The notes: a model not told the origin generated them from the letters alone. 64,000 bases of DNA from JALYZC01 sp963725645 (GCA_963725645.1 CAVRZD010000002.1:310001-374000), one strand, 5' to 3'. Shown: positions 18,322 to 26,814, numbered from the stretch's first letter. Translations and numbers: made by a program.

Positions 18322-18944
18322 TCTCGGGGCCCCTCGAAGCGCGGCATCGTCGCGTGGCCCTCGGCGCTCACGCCCTCGCGGCGCAGCACGCGCCAGATGC
18401 TGAGCGCGAGCACCCTGGCGTCGAGCCACAGCGACCAGTGGTCGACGTAGGCGACGTCGGCCGCGAACTTCTCGTCCCAGCTCAGGGCGTTGCGCCCGGC
18501 GGCGAGCGCGGGGCCGGCCATGCCCGGCGGCATCTCGTGGCGGCGCCACTGCTCGGGCGTGTACAGCCCGCGGTACTCCGGCAGCAGCGGGCGCGGTCCG
18601 ACGAGGGATAAATCACCCCGCAGGACGTTCACGAGTTCCGGCAGCTCGTCGAGCGTGAGGGCGCGCAGCATGCGCCCGAGCCGCGTGATCCGGCGCTCGT
18701 CGTCGAGCGGCGCGTGCGGGCCCGGCGGGCGGCCGCGCATGGTCCGGAACTTCAGCAGCGTGAACTCGCGGCCCTCGAGGCCGAGTCGCCGGTGCCGGAA
18801 CAGGACCGGCGGGCCCATCGTCAGCAGGATCGCCGCGGCGATGAGGCCCATCAGCGGGGAGAGCAGCAGGAGCGCGACCGCCGCCACGACGACGTCGATC
18901 GCGCGCTTGATCGCGAGCTGGGCGCGATGGCGCTGGGCAGCCAT
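18318..18944 (-). CDS. Monotopic phosphoglycosyl transferase (PglC/WcaJ C-terminal type)
   Basis: Encodes 208 residues, the size of the minimal PglC-type sugar-phosphate transferase. One membrane-embedded helix (about 16-42) is followed by the cytosolic catalytic part with KFRTMR, the catalytic Asp99-Glu100 dyad in LTLDELPELVNVLRGDLSL and GPRPLLPEY. It starts glycan assembly by placing a sugar-1-phosphate on undecaprenyl phosphate. With the PglF-like dehydratase and PglE-like aminotransferase of this locus, a diacetamido-trideoxyhexose-type first sugar is plausible (inference). First gene of the minus-strand operon of three. Confidence 0.92.
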   Translation of the reverse strand: MAAQRHRAQLAIKRAIDVVVAAVALLLLSPLMGLIAAAILLTMGPPVLFRHRRLGLEGREFTLLKFRTMRGRPPGPHAPLDDERRITRLGRMLRALTLDELPELVNVLRGDLSLVGPRPLLPEYRGLYTPEQWRRHEMPPGMAGPALAAGRNALSWDEKFAADVAYVDHWSLWLDARVLALSIWRVLRREGVSAEGHATMPRFEGPRE

Positions 18945-18972
18945 TCTGCCCGGAGGCTACCGGGCACCCCAG

Positions 18973-18978
18973 TACGAT
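18973..18978 (+). promoter_or_regulatory. -10 box TACGAT of a leaderless promoter
   Basis: TACGAT is 8 bases before GTG 18987, within the 42-base divergent spacer to the phosphoglycosyl transferase gene; no Shine-Dalgarno sequence is present. Confidence 0.5.
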
Positions 18979-18986
18979 CGCGCGAC

Positions 18987-20120
18987 GTGTCCGTGGCCCT
19001 GCAGGTGGTCTTCTGGGTCGCCGCCGGCCTGCTGGTCTACGCCCAGGCCGGCTACGCCGTGCTGCTCGCGGGGCTGGCCGCGGTCCGCCCCCGCCGCACT
19101 CCACCGCCGCCCGGCGACCCTCCGAGCGTGTCGCTGATCGTCGCGGCCTACCGGGAAGGTCAGGTGATCGCGGCGAAGGTCGCGGACGCGCTCGCCCTGG
19201 ACTACCCGCGCGACCGCCTCGAGGTGATCGTCGCCTGCGACGGCGCCGACGAGGCGACCGTGCAGCGGGCCCACGCCGCCGGTGCGGACCTCGTGCTGGA
19301 GCTGCCGCGCGCGGGCAAGACGGCGGCGCAGGACGCGGCCGTGCGCCGAGCCCGCGGCGAGATCCTCGCCTTCTCCGACGCCAACGCGCGCTGGAGTCCG
19401 GACGCGCTGCGGGCGCTCGTGGCGCCGTTCGCCGAGGCCGAGGTCGGGTACGTGTGCGGCTCGCTCGAGCTGGTGGACGAGGGCGGCACGAACCAGGAGG
19501 GTCTCTACTGGCGCTACGAGACCGCGCTGCGGGCGCTCGAGTCCCGGGTGGGCTCGGTCACCGCCGGCAACGGCGCGATCTACGCCGTGCGCCGCGAGGC
19601 CTATGTCGAGCTCGATGCGGCCTCGTCGCATGATCTGGCCTTCCCGTTCACGATGGTCAAGCGCGGCCGGCGCGCCGTCTTCGCACCGGACGCGCGCGCG
19701 ACCGAGCGGCCGGTCCCCTCGATCGAGGGCGAGTTCGCCCGCAAGCGGCGGATGATGCGGCGCGGGTGGCCGATCGTGCTGCGCGGGGGCATGCTGTCGC
19801 CGCGCGGCTACGGCCCGCTGTACGCGCTGATGATCGCCTCGCACCGGGTGCTCCGCTACGCCACGCCGTTCCTGCACCTGGTCGCGCTCGCCGCCAACAT
19901 CGCGCTGGTCGCCGTGGACGCCGGGCCCGTGTACGCCGTCACGCTGGGGCTGCAGGCCGCGTTGCTCGCGGCCGCGCTGCTCGCTCCGCTGATGCCGCTG
20001 CGCCCGCTGCTGCTCGCCCGCTACTACGTGCTCACGACCGCTTCGCCGGCCGCCGGCCTGTGGGATTGGATCCGCCGCGGCGCGCTGCCCGCGTGGGACC
20101 CGGCCGAGGGGGCGCGCTGA
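18987..20120 (+). CDS. Membrane-anchored GT2 glycosyltransferase
   Basis: Encodes 377 residues from GTG 18987. A hydrophobic helix (about 3-26) precedes a GT-A catalytic domain with SLIVAAYREGQVI, the DxD-like SDANARW after FSDA, and a distal RKRRMMRRGWPI segment in the place of the QxxRW motif. Two or three membrane helices close the protein. The layout resembles processive or single-addition inner-membrane GT2 enzymes. It is the last plus-strand gene of the polysaccharide locus and ends 9 bases from the convergent DUF3105 gene. Confidence 0.88.
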   Translation: MSVALQVVFWVAAGLLVYAQAGYAVLLAGLAAVRPRRTPPPPGDPPSVSLIVAAYREGQVIAAKVADALALDYPRDRLEVIVACDGADEATVQRAHAAGADLVLELPRAGKTAAQDAAVRRARGEILAFSDANARWSPDALRALVAPFAEAEVGYVCGSLELVDEGGTNQEGLYWRYETALRALESRVGSVTAGNGAIYAVRREAYVELDAASSHDLAFPFTMVKRGRRAVFAPDARATERPVPSIEGEFARKRRMMRRGWPIVLRGGMLSPRGYGPLYALMIASHRVLRYATPFLHLVALAANIALVAVDAGPVYAVTLGLQAALLAAALLAPLMPLRPLLLARYYVLTTASPAAGLWDWIRRGALPAWDPAEGAR

Positions 20121-20129
20121 ACGCGCGGC

Positions 20130-20843
20130 CTACTCGGGGACCGGGAAGAACTCGGGGGCCTTGAGGATGTAGGCCGAGCGGAAGGCGCGCAGCGCGGCCA
20201 GCGTGGCGGCGCCCTTGAACGTGGGGCAGGCGATCCGGTGCGTCCAGGCCGTCGCGGCCACGGCGTAGGGCATGCCGGTGGTGTTCTGGTAGAGCATCTG
20301 GCCGAAGCCCGCGGGCTGGCTACCGGCCGGCGTCGCGGCCACCGGCTCCTTCATCAGGGACTGCAGCTGCGCCACCTGGGCCGCGGGCAGCCCGGGGTGG
20401 TACTGGTACTGGATCCGGCCGTGCTCGAGCGCGTGCACGAGCTTGCCCACCGGCGGCGTGCCGCCCGCATCGTAGATGCCGTCGGAGGCGGGCACGGGAT
20501 TGTGGTTGCCCGAGGTCGGTGGGTTGGTCTTGTAGATGACCTTGCCCTCCGTGTGCGTGCGGCCCTCGGACGCAAACGTCCCGGCCGTGCATCCGGCCGC
20601 GGCCGCCGCCGACTTCAGCGCCGTGTCGAGCTTCTGCTGGCTCACGGACGGCTTCTTCGTTGATTTGCTGGAGCCGCCGCCCGCCGCGACGGCGATCACC
20701 ACCGCGGCGAGCGCAGCGCCGACGAGCAGGCCGCCGACGAGGAAGCCGACCCGCCGCTTGCGCGCGGCGGACTCGGCGGACGCCTGCTCGGCCGCGAGCC
20801 GCTCCTTGCGGCGGCGCTCCTTTTCCTCCTGACGGCTTGACAT
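20130..20843 (-). CDS. DUF3105 membrane-anchored protein
   Basis: Encodes 237 residues. A strongly charged cytosolic start (SSRQEEKERRRKERLAAE) leads to one transmembrane helix (about 30-53) and an external domain with the DUF3105 hallmarks PPTSGNHNPVPA and HALEHGRIQYQYHP, rich in His. The family is of unknown function and common in actinobacteria; the conserved His, Glu and Asn suggest metal binding (inference). TAGGCT at 20852-20857 on the minus strand, 8 bases before ATG 20843, is a likely leaderless -10 box. Confidence 0.85.
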   Translation of the reverse strand: MSSRQEEKERRRKERLAAEQASAESAARKRRVGFLVGGLLVGAALAAVVIAVAAGGGSSKSTKKPSVSQQKLDTALKSAAAAAGCTAGTFASEGRTHTEGKVIYKTNPPTSGNHNPVPASDGIYDAGGTPPVGKLVHALEHGRIQYQYHPGLPAAQVAQLQSLMKEPVAATPAGSQPAGFGQMLYQNTTGMPYAVAATAWTHRIACPTFKGAATLAALRAFRSAYILKAPEFFPVPE

Positions 20844-20892
20844 CGGCGGGAAGCCTACTGAGCGGGCCTGAGTGCGAGCTAAGTCGCCGCGG

Positions 20893-21780
20893 TCAGCGGG
20901 CGCCCCGGGCGCGGCCTGCGCCCGAGCCGGCCGCGCGGGCCTTGCCCTTGGCACGCGACCCCTTCGCGCGCGCCGCGCGACTGGGCTTCCAGCAGGAGTC
21001 CACGAACTCGCGGATCTCCCCGGTCAGGCGCTCGGGCCAGAGCCGCAGCTCGAGGATCGAATTGGCATCCACCAGGCGGGCGTTCGGAAGTTCGCGCGCG
21101 AGCGCGTCGGCGTCGGAGAACGGGTGCACGGGATCGCGCGGGTGCCCGATCACCAGCGTGGGCGCCTCGAACGTCACGCGCTCGCTCATCGGTGGGGCCA
21201 CGCGGCCGAAGAACAGGCCCTGGAGCACCGCGGCGCTCGGCGCCGGGTCCTGGCGCAGCCAGTCGAGCATGATGTCGGCGAGGTACGGTGTGGCGTCGCC
21301 GGGAACGGCCCGGGCGCCGGCCTGCATCAGGCGCATGATCGGCTCGCCGAAGGTGAGCGCGACCATGATCGGCGTGAAGAAGAGCGCGCACGCCAGCAGG
21401 GCATTGTCGAGCACCGGCATCTCCACGACCATCCCGCGCAGGCGCTCCGGCGCCTCGGCGGCGACCGAGAGGGTGACGTTCGCCCCCAGCGAGGTGCCGC
21501 CGACGACCGCCTGGTCGATCTCCAGGTGGTCGAGCAGCGCGATCGTCTGTTCGGCGAACTGGACCATCGAGTACTGGCGCATGTCGCGGGGCCGGTCGGA
21601 CTTGCCGTGGCCAAGGAGGTCGAGCGTGACCACGCGGTGGCCGCCGTCGGCCAGCGCCCGCGCCAGCGGGACGTGCATGCGCTGCGAGAACAGCAGTCCT
21701 GGCAGCAGCACCGTGGTGCGCGGGCCGTCGCCATAGACGGTGTAGGCGAGCCGGTGGCCGCCGTGGCGGAAGTACGCCAT
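20893..21780 (-). CDS. Alpha/beta-hydrolase
   Basis: Encodes 295 residues from ATG 21780. The fold starts FRHGGHRLAYTVYGDGP, with oxyanion LLPGLLFS near 25-32, DLLGHGKSDRP and nucleophile Ser97 in GGTSLGA. The acid is probably in IGHPRDPVHPF, but the place of the catalytic His reads ANSILELRLWPERL with no His, so the triad looks incomplete or rearranged. The tail (from about 265) is a low-complexity Lys/Arg/Ala/Gly stretch, perhaps nucleic-acid or wall binding. Substrate unknown. Confidence 0.82.
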   Translation of the reverse strand: MAYFRHGGHRLAYTVYGDGPRTTVLLPGLLFSQRMHVPLARALADGGHRVVTLDLLGHGKSDRPRDMRQYSMVQFAEQTIALLDHLEIDQAVVGGTSLGANVTLSVAAEAPERLRGMVVEMPVLDNALLACALFFTPIMVALTFGEPIMRLMQAGARAVPGDATPYLADIMLDWLRQDPAPSAAVLQGLFFGRVAPPMSERVTFEAPTLVIGHPRDPVHPFSDADALARELPNARLVDANSILELRLWPERLTGEIREFVDSCWKPSRAARAKGSRAKGKARAAGSGAGRARGAR

Positions 21781-21839
21781 GCGTGCGAGAGGATACCCAG
21801 CGCATCGCCGGCCCCGACCGGGGGCACTCCAGGACTCCG

Positions 21840-22320
21840 ATGACGACCGCCCGCACCGCGACCGCCGATCTCGCCTACTCCGGCCTGCGCCACCAGGCGG
21901 AATTGCTCGCTGCCGGCGAGGCCACCTCGGCCGACTGGTCGGCGGCCCCGCGCTTGCGCTGTCCCGCCGGGCGGAGCCCGGCCTGCGCGGGCGCGCCGCG
22001 CGCATCTTCGACCGCGCCGACGTCGTGCTCACGCCGGCGACGGCGGAGCCCGCGCTGCGAGTCGGCGCACTGGCCGGGCGCGGCTGGTGGGCGACGAGCA
22101 CGCGGCAGACCGCGGCGTGCCCGTTCGCCTACGCCTGGAACTACACCGGCTGGCCCGGCCTCAGCGTTCCGGCGGGCTTCACGCGGTCAGGCCTCCCGAT
22201 CGGCGCGCAGTTCCTCGGCCGCGAGAACGACGAGGCCACGCTGCTCCAGCTCGCATCTCAGCTCGAGCAGGCGGAGAACTGGGCGGACCGAACGCCACCG
22301 CTGACGCCCGCCGCGGCGCG
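21840..22320 (+). pseudogene. Amidase-signature enzyme remnant with internal deletion
   Basis: The first 33 codons (start MTTARTATADLAYSG, then HQAELLAAGEATSADW) match the N-terminus of amidase-signature enzymes. From about 21950 the match resumes in another frame with the C-terminal part: RADVVLTPATAEPALRVG, WNYTGWPGLSVPAGF and GLPIGAQFLG. The whole catalytic centre (Ser-cisSer-Lys and the GGSSGG loop, about 250 residues) is missing and the frame is broken at the joint. The original stop is not evident; the remnant runs into the 3' end of the GMC oxidoreductase gene. A deletion by recombination is the simple explanation. Confidence 0.72.
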
Positions 22321-22322
22321 GT

Positions 22323-24290
22323 TCACACCGCGGCAATCGCCTCCGCCGTGCGGTGGGCGAGTGCCATCACGGTCCCCATCGGGTTCGTCCCGGTCGCCGA
22401 GGGGAACGCGCTGGCATCCCCGATCCACACGCCCGTGACGTCGTGCAGCTCGCCGTAGGGCCCGGCGACGCTCGTCCGCGGGTCGCTGCCCATGCGCGCC
22501 GAGCCCATCTGGTGCGCGGAGAACGTGGCGTGCTCGTACGGTGACAGCGGCGCGGCCTGCACGCGGTCGATGAATGCGTCGAGGTCCTCGCCGCGGCGCC
22601 AGCGGTGCAGCCGGCGGTGCAGAGTATGGAGCTCGTGCGCGCCGGCCGCCTCGTGCAGCCGCGCGACCTCGGCGAACCCGCGCCGGAAGACCTGCCGGTC
22701 CCGCGCGTGGTCGAACGGGTAGGTGTGGACCGCGTTGCCCTGGCCGTCGATCGTCACCCGGCCGTGGCCGCGGTCCCGGATCAGGAACACGAACGCGGCC
22801 GCGAAGCGCCCCTGCGCCATCAGCTCCTTGTGCTGCTCGCCGGACTCCCAGGGCACCGCCGAGGCGGTCGACCCGGTCGAGGCGTGCGGGCACTCGATCA
22901 GGAAGCCGTGGTCGTCCTCGATGCGCTCGAACTCGTGCGAGAGCCCGGTCTGCGGCGCGCCCCACCAGCCCCGTTGCGGCTCGTCGTAGATCCCGACGAC
23001 CCCGGTGCCCGGGTGCAGCCGCAGGTACTCGCCGGCGGCCTGACCGCCGATGCCCGATCGCAGCAGGATCGCCGGCGTCTCCAGCGAGCCGGCGGCCAGT
23101 ACGACCTGGGGCGCCCGCACGACCACACGCGCAGAGCGCCCGTCGGCGTCGGTGTAGGTGCCCTCGACGCCGGCCGCGCGCCCCCGCTCGGTCAGCACGC
23201 GCTCGACGCGGCAGTTGACGACGAACTGCGAGCCGGCGTCGGCCGCGTCCTGGAGGTAGGTCTTCAGCGTCCCCTGCTTGGAGCCCGACTGGTCGCCGAA
23301 CCCGAGGAAGCCGGCGTTGTCGGGGGAGTAGGTCGACTCGTCGGTGTTGCGGGCGATCGTGGCGAAGTCGTAGCCGACCTTCTCGCACGCCTCCTTCAGA
23401 CGCTGGTGGGGGCCGTTCCAGTCGCTGCACCGCTCGGTGACGGAGATCCGCTCGAACACCGCGTCGAGGTGGCGGTCGAACTCCGGGCCGTCCAGCCCCT
23501 CGAGCCCGTGCTCGCGCGCCCACTCCTCGCGCACCCAGGGGCGCGTGCGCAGGCAGTTGGTCCAGTTCACCGTGGTGCCCCCGCCGAGGTTCTGGCCGGC
23601 CATGATCACGATCTGGCCATCGTTCGTCGGGTGCAGGGCCCCGCCGTGGTAGAGGTGCTCGTACGCCCACAGCTCGAGCTGGTTGAAGTCGGCCTCGTTG
23701 TAGTAGCCGCCCATCTCGAGCACGGCCACGCGTCTGCCCTCCGCGGCCAGCGTGCCTGCGATGACCCCGCCCCCCGCGCCGGACCCGACGACCGCGACGT
23801 CGGCCTCGAGGGTCAGCTCCTCGTCGCCGGGCACGGTGACCGAGATGCTCTTCGGCGCCTGCTCCGGCGACGGCGGCGCGGACACGGGGCCCGGGTAGCC
23901 GAGCACCTCCCAGTTGGGGTTGATGCCGGTCTCGGAATCGGGCAGCGCGTAGAACAGCATGAGCGTGAGGCCCTTGAAGACGTGGACGCCGGCGAGCGTG
24001 TCGGGGTCGGAATCGCCGAATGCGTGGACCATCGCCTCGCGTGCGGGCTGGTCGGCCTCGTTGAAGCCCTCGGCCGCGAACGCGTCCAGCAGCGCGCGCA
24101 GACCGCCGAGCTGCTCCTCGTCGAGCTCGCCGATGGCCTGCTCGATGGCGACCGGGACCCCCAGGTCCGAGGCCGCGCGCGCCCAGAAGCCGGTCGGGTC
24201 GTCGTCACGCCGGATCGACGGCGCGAAGGTGTCGCACAGCCGGGCCAGCGTGTCCCGCTGAATCTCGCTCAGGACGACGGTGACGGCCAC
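22323..24290 (-). CDS. GMC-family FAD oxidoreductase (long-chain alcohol oxidase-like)
   Basis: Encodes 655 residues from GTG 24290. An N-terminal helical domain (about 5-135), similar to gluconate dehydrogenase subunit 3 and seen in long-chain alcohol oxidases, precedes the GMC core. FAD binding is shown by GSGAGGG at 169-175, LEMGGYY and GGGTTVNWTNCLR. The C-terminal substrate domain has SAHQMGSARMG and SATGTNPMGTVMALAHRTA, with the conserved His and Asn region. The likely reaction is oxidation of a primary or secondary alcohol. The divergent SDR gene next to it suggests a shared alcohol/ketone pathway. Confidence 0.92.
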   Translation of the reverse strand: MAVTVVLSEIQRDTLARLCDTFAPSIRRDDDPTGFWARAASDLGVPVAIEQAIGELDEEQLGGLRALLDAFAAEGFNEADQPAREAMVHAFGDSDPDTLAGVHVFKGLTLMLFYALPDSETGINPNWEVLGYPGPVSAPPSPEQAPKSISVTVPGDEELTLEADVAVVGSGAGGGVIAGTLAAEGRRVAVLEMGGYYNEADFNQLELWAYEHLYHGGALHPTNDGQIVIMAGQNLGGGTTVNWTNCLRTRPWVREEWAREHGLEGLDGPEFDRHLDAVFERISVTERCSDWNGPHQRLKEACEKVGYDFATIARNTDESTYSPDNAGFLGFGDQSGSKQGTLKTYLQDAADAGSQFVVNCRVERVLTERGRAAGVEGTYTDADGRSARVVVRAPQVVLAAGSLETPAILLRSGIGGQAAGEYLRLHPGTGVVGIYDEPQRGWWGAPQTGLSHEFERIEDDHGFLIECPHASTGSTASAVPWESGEQHKELMAQGRFAAAFVFLIRDRGHGRVTIDGQGNAVHTYPFDHARDRQVFRRGFAEVARLHEAAGAHELHTLHRRLHRWRRGEDLDAFIDRVQAAPLSPYEHATFSAHQMGSARMGSDPRTSVAGPYGELHDVTGVWIGDASAFPSATGTNPMGTVMALAHRTAEAIAAV

Positions 24291-24338
24291 CTCGCGGCTC
24301 CTCTCCTCGGACGGCGGACGCGCGGATCGTACTCCCGC

Positions 24339-24344
24339 TAGCGT
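24339..24344 (+). promoter_or_regulatory. -10 box TAGCGT before the SDR gene
   Basis: TAGCGT is followed after 8 bases by ATG 24353, with no ribosome-binding site; leaderless type. Confidence 0.55.
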
Positions 24345-24352
24345 TCGACTCC

Positions 24353-25219
24353 ATGGCTCCTCCGCCGCGCTCCCTGCAGGGCAAGGTCGCCGCCGTCACG
24401 GGCGGCGCGCGTGGCATCGGCCGCGCGATCGCCTCGGCGCTCGTCGGCCGCGGGATGCGGGTGGCGATCGGGGACGTCGACGAGGCGGCGGCCGAGGCCA
24501 GCGCCCGCGAGCTGGGCTGCGCCGCCTACCCGCTCGACGTGACCGACCCGGCCTCCTTCGAGGCCTTCCTCGACCGCGTCGAGGCCGACCTCGGTCCGCT
24601 CGACGTCATGATCAACAATGCGGGCATCCTGCACCTCGGCCCCTTCGTCGAGGAGGACGAGGCCCGCCAGATCCGCCAGGTGGACATCAACCTCCACGGC
24701 CCGATGCGCGGGACGAAGCTGGCGCTGCGACGGATGCGGCCGCGCGGGCGCGGGCACGTCGTCAACGTCGCGTCCTCCGCCGGCAAGCTCACTCCGCCCG
24801 GCATCGCGACCTACACCGCGACGAAGCACGGGGTGGTTGGCTTCACCGAGGCGGCGCGGCTCGAGAACGCCGACGCGGGCATCGAATTCTCGATCGTGAT
24901 GCCCGGCGTCGTGAAGACCGAGATGATCGCCGGCTACGAGGACGCGCGCGGCGTGCGAAACGTCGAGCCCGAGGACGTGGCGTCCGGCGTCGTCGATGCG
25001 CTCGAGCACCCCCGCGTCGACGTCTGGGTGCCGCGCTCGCTCGGCCCGACCTACCGGCTGACCAGCGTGCTGCCACGACGGCTGCGCGAGGCCGCGATGC
25101 GCGCGCTCAGGGTCGACCGGGTGACGTGGGAGGCCGACCGCTCGGCGCGGGTCGCCTACGAGGCGCGCGCGGCGGCGTCCGAGCCGTCGCGCTCCGAGCG
25201 CGACGACGCCGTCGCCTGA
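24353..25219 (+). CDS. Short-chain dehydrogenase/reductase
   Basis: Encodes 288 residues. The classical SDR motifs are complete: cofactor loop TGGARGIG at 16-23, NNAG at 88-91, Ser141 region (NVASSAG) and YTATK with Tyr154 and Lys158. The acidic residue after strand beta-2 (GDVDE) favours NAD(H). The C-terminal extension (from about 225) resembles the SDR subgroup acting on hydrophobic alcohols or ketones. Its end overlaps the convergent thioesterase gene by 64 bases. Confidence 0.92.
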   Translation: MAPPPRSLQGKVAAVTGGARGIGRAIASALVGRGMRVAIGDVDEAAAEASARELGCAAYPLDVTDPASFEAFLDRVEADLGPLDVMINNAGILHLGPFVEEDEARQIRQVDINLHGPMRGTKLALRRMRPRGRGHVVNVASSAGKLTPPGIATYTATKHGVVGFTEAARLENADAGIEFSIVMPGVVKTEMIAGYEDARGVRNVEPEDVASGVVDALEHPRVDVWVPRSLGPTYRLTSVLPRRLREAAMRALRVDRVTWEADRSARVAYEARAAASEPSRSERDDAVA

Positions 25220-25764
25220 CGGCCGTCGGCGTTCCCGTCGCGCAGGATCAGGCACGTCGTCGTCGCGTGGGCCAGCAACTCGTCGTCGGCCTCGCGCCAG
25301 GCCCGGCCCTCGGCCGTCGCCACGGTGCCGCCGCGGTGCACGACCCGCGCCCGGCAGCGCACCGGGCCGGTGTCGGCGAGGATCGGTCGCAGGTAGTTGG
25401 CCTTGAGCTCGAGCGTCGTGTAGCCCACGCCCGCCGGCAGCTCGCTGTGCACGGCGCAGCCCATCGCGGAGTCGAGCAGGGTCGCGGTGACGCCGCCGTG
25501 GACCATGCCGATGGGGTTGTAGAGCGACTCGCACGGCGTCAGCGTGAAGGTCACCACGCCCCACTCGACCTCGACGACGCGCATGCCGAGCAGGCGCGCG
25601 ACCGGCGGCGCGGGCAGCTCGCCGTCGGCCATCGCCCGCAGGAAGTCCAGGCCGGGCAAGTCGCGGGCGCGCTCGGCCAGGGCGGTCGGGTCGTCCCACG
25701 CGACGACGCGCTGGCGGCCGGCGAAGGCGCCGCCGATCGGCTGGCTCGCGGGTTGGACTTGCAA
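25156..25764 (-). CDS. PaaI-like hotdog-fold thioesterase
   Basis: The hotdog domain is clear: PIGMVHGGVTATLLDSAMG (central helix with the HGG and acidic residue), then GYTTLELKANYLRP and the strand with GRTVAT-like GGTVATAEG. Such proteins cleave acyl-CoA thioesters. The start is uncertain: only TTG codons are available in frame (25803, 25776, 25764) and the upstream ones lie inside the long palindrome shared with the divergent HxlR gene. Conserved sequence begins around VAWDDPTALAERAR (25704), so 25764 is the most reasonable choice. The tail overlaps the SDR 3' end. Confidence 0.8.
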   Translation of the reverse strand: MQVQPASQPIGGAFAGRQRVVAWDDPTALAERARDLPGLDFLRAMADGELPAPPVARLLGMRVVEVEWGVVTFTLTPCESLYNPIGMVHGGVTATLLDSAMGCAVHSELPAGVGYTTLELKANYLRPILADTGPVRCRARVVHRGGTVATAEGRAWREADDELLAHATTTCLILRDGNADGRQATASSRSERDGSDAAARAS

Positions 25765-25803
25765 AGTGAAAGGCAAACTAGCGGGTTGCCTTGCGGTTTG
25801 CAA
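25759..25803. promoter_or_regulatory. Nested palindrome, candidate HxlR operator
   Basis: Two inverted repeats share one centre at 25781. The outer pair is TTGCAAA (25759-25765) with TTTGCAA (25797-25803); the inner pair is GGCAA (25772-25776) with TTGCC (25786-25790). The element lies between the divergent thioesterase and HxlR genes and touches the HxlR promoter, so it is probably the binding site of that regulator. Confidence 0.6.
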
Positions 25804-25813
25804 CTCAGCGACC

Positions 25814-25819
25814 TATCCT
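25814..25819 (+). promoter_or_regulatory. -10 box TATCCT before the HxlR gene
   Basis: TATCCT stands 6 bases before GTG 25826 and 10 bases beyond the palindrome, so a protein on the palindrome would cover the -35 region. Confidence 0.55.
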
Positions 25820-25825
25820 GGGCGC

Positions 25826-26284
25826 GTGCCGCTCCGGACCTACGACCAGAACTGCTCGATCGCGCGCACCCTGCAGGTGGTGGGCGAGCGCTGGACGCTC
25901 CTCGTCCTGCGCGAGGTGTTCACCGGCCAGCGGCGCTTCGAGGAGATCCAGCGCAATCTCGGCGTTGCCACCAACATCCTCTCCGATCGCCTGCAGACGC
26001 TGGTGGACGAGGGCATCCTCGAGCGCCGGCCGCTGGCCGACCGCTCCGACCGCTCCGAGTACCGTCTGACCGAGAAGGGCCTGGACCTGAACGCGGTGCT
26101 GCTGGAGCTGATGCGCTGGGGCGATCGCTGGGACGCACCGGCGCAGGGCCCGCCGGTGGTGGTGGAGCACCGCGATTGCGGGCACGAGACCCACGCCGTG
26201 CAGACGTGCTCGCATTGCGGCGGCGAGCTGACCGCGCGCAACGTGCGCGTGCACGACGGGCCCGGCGCCCGCGCGGTCGCCTGA
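25826..26284 (+). CDS. HxlR-family winged-helix transcriptional regulator
   Basis: Encodes 152 residues from GTG 25826. The HxlR pattern is clear: CSIARTLQVVGERWTLLVLR at the start (Cys near residue 9, as in redox- or electrophile-sensing members), the recognition part FEEIQRNLGVATNILSDRL and the wing EYRLTEKG. A C-terminal extension contains CGH and CSHCGG, a possible zinc-binding knuckle formed by Cys/His residues. It most likely controls itself and the divergent thioesterase through the shared palindrome. Confidence 0.9.
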   Translation: MPLRTYDQNCSIARTLQVVGERWTLLVLREVFTGQRRFEEIQRNLGVATNILSDRLQTLVDEGILERRPLADRSDRSEYRLTEKGLDLNAVLLELMRWGDRWDAPAQGPPVVVEHRDCGHETHAVQTCSHCGGELTARNVRVHDGPGARAVA

Positions 26285-26301
26285 GCCAGTAGTTCGGGGC
26301 G

Positions 26302-26799
26302 CTAGTCGGCGTGGTTCTGGCGGTAGCGGGCGCGCGACTCGTCGATCTCCGCCAGCGCGTCCTCGCGCGAGAACCACCCGTCCACGGTGACGTCCTTCTG
26401 TTCGAGCGTCTTGTAGACGGAGAAGAAGTGCGAGATCTCGTCCTGGAGCTGCCGGGGCAGGTCGTCGAGCGTCTCGCACTCGTTCCAGTTCGGGTCCTTG
26501 AGCGGGACGCAGATGACCTTGTCGTCCACGCCCTTCTCGTCCTGCATCTTGAACAACGCGATCGGCTTGACCGGGATCACGCAGCCGGGGAAGGTCGGCT
26601 CGGACACCGCCACCATCGCGTCGAGCGGGTCGCCGTCGGCGGCCAGGGTCTCCGGGATCATCCCGTAGTCGAGCGGGTAGACGACGGACGAGAACAGGAA
26701 GCGGTCGAAGCGGACGGCCTTCAGGGCCTCGTCGTACTCGTACTTGTTCCGGCTCCCCTTGGGGATCTCGACCAGCACGTAGAGCGGAGGTCCGGCCAT
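26302..26799 (-). CDS. ppa: Inorganic pyrophosphatase (family I)
   Basis: Encodes 165 residues, the usual bacterial length. It hydrolyses pyrophosphate to drive biosynthesis. The metal-binding signature DGDPLDAMV (Asp55, Asp57, Asp60) and the N-terminal EIPKGSRNKYEYD are intact, and YPLDYGMIP is conserved. TAGGAT on the minus strand (26807-26812) 7 bases before ATG 26799 suggests a leaderless transcript. It is convergent with the HxlR gene. Confidence 0.97.
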   Translation of the reverse strand: MAGPPLYVLVEIPKGSRNKYEYDEALKAVRFDRFLFSSVVYPLDYGMIPETLAADGDPLDAMVAVSEPTFPGCVIPVKPIALFKMQDEKGVDDKVICVPLKDPNWNECETLDDLPRQLQDEISHFFSVYKTLEQKDVTVDGWFSREDALAEIDESRARYRQNHAD

Positions 26800-26814
26800 C
26801 GCGGCGATCCTACG

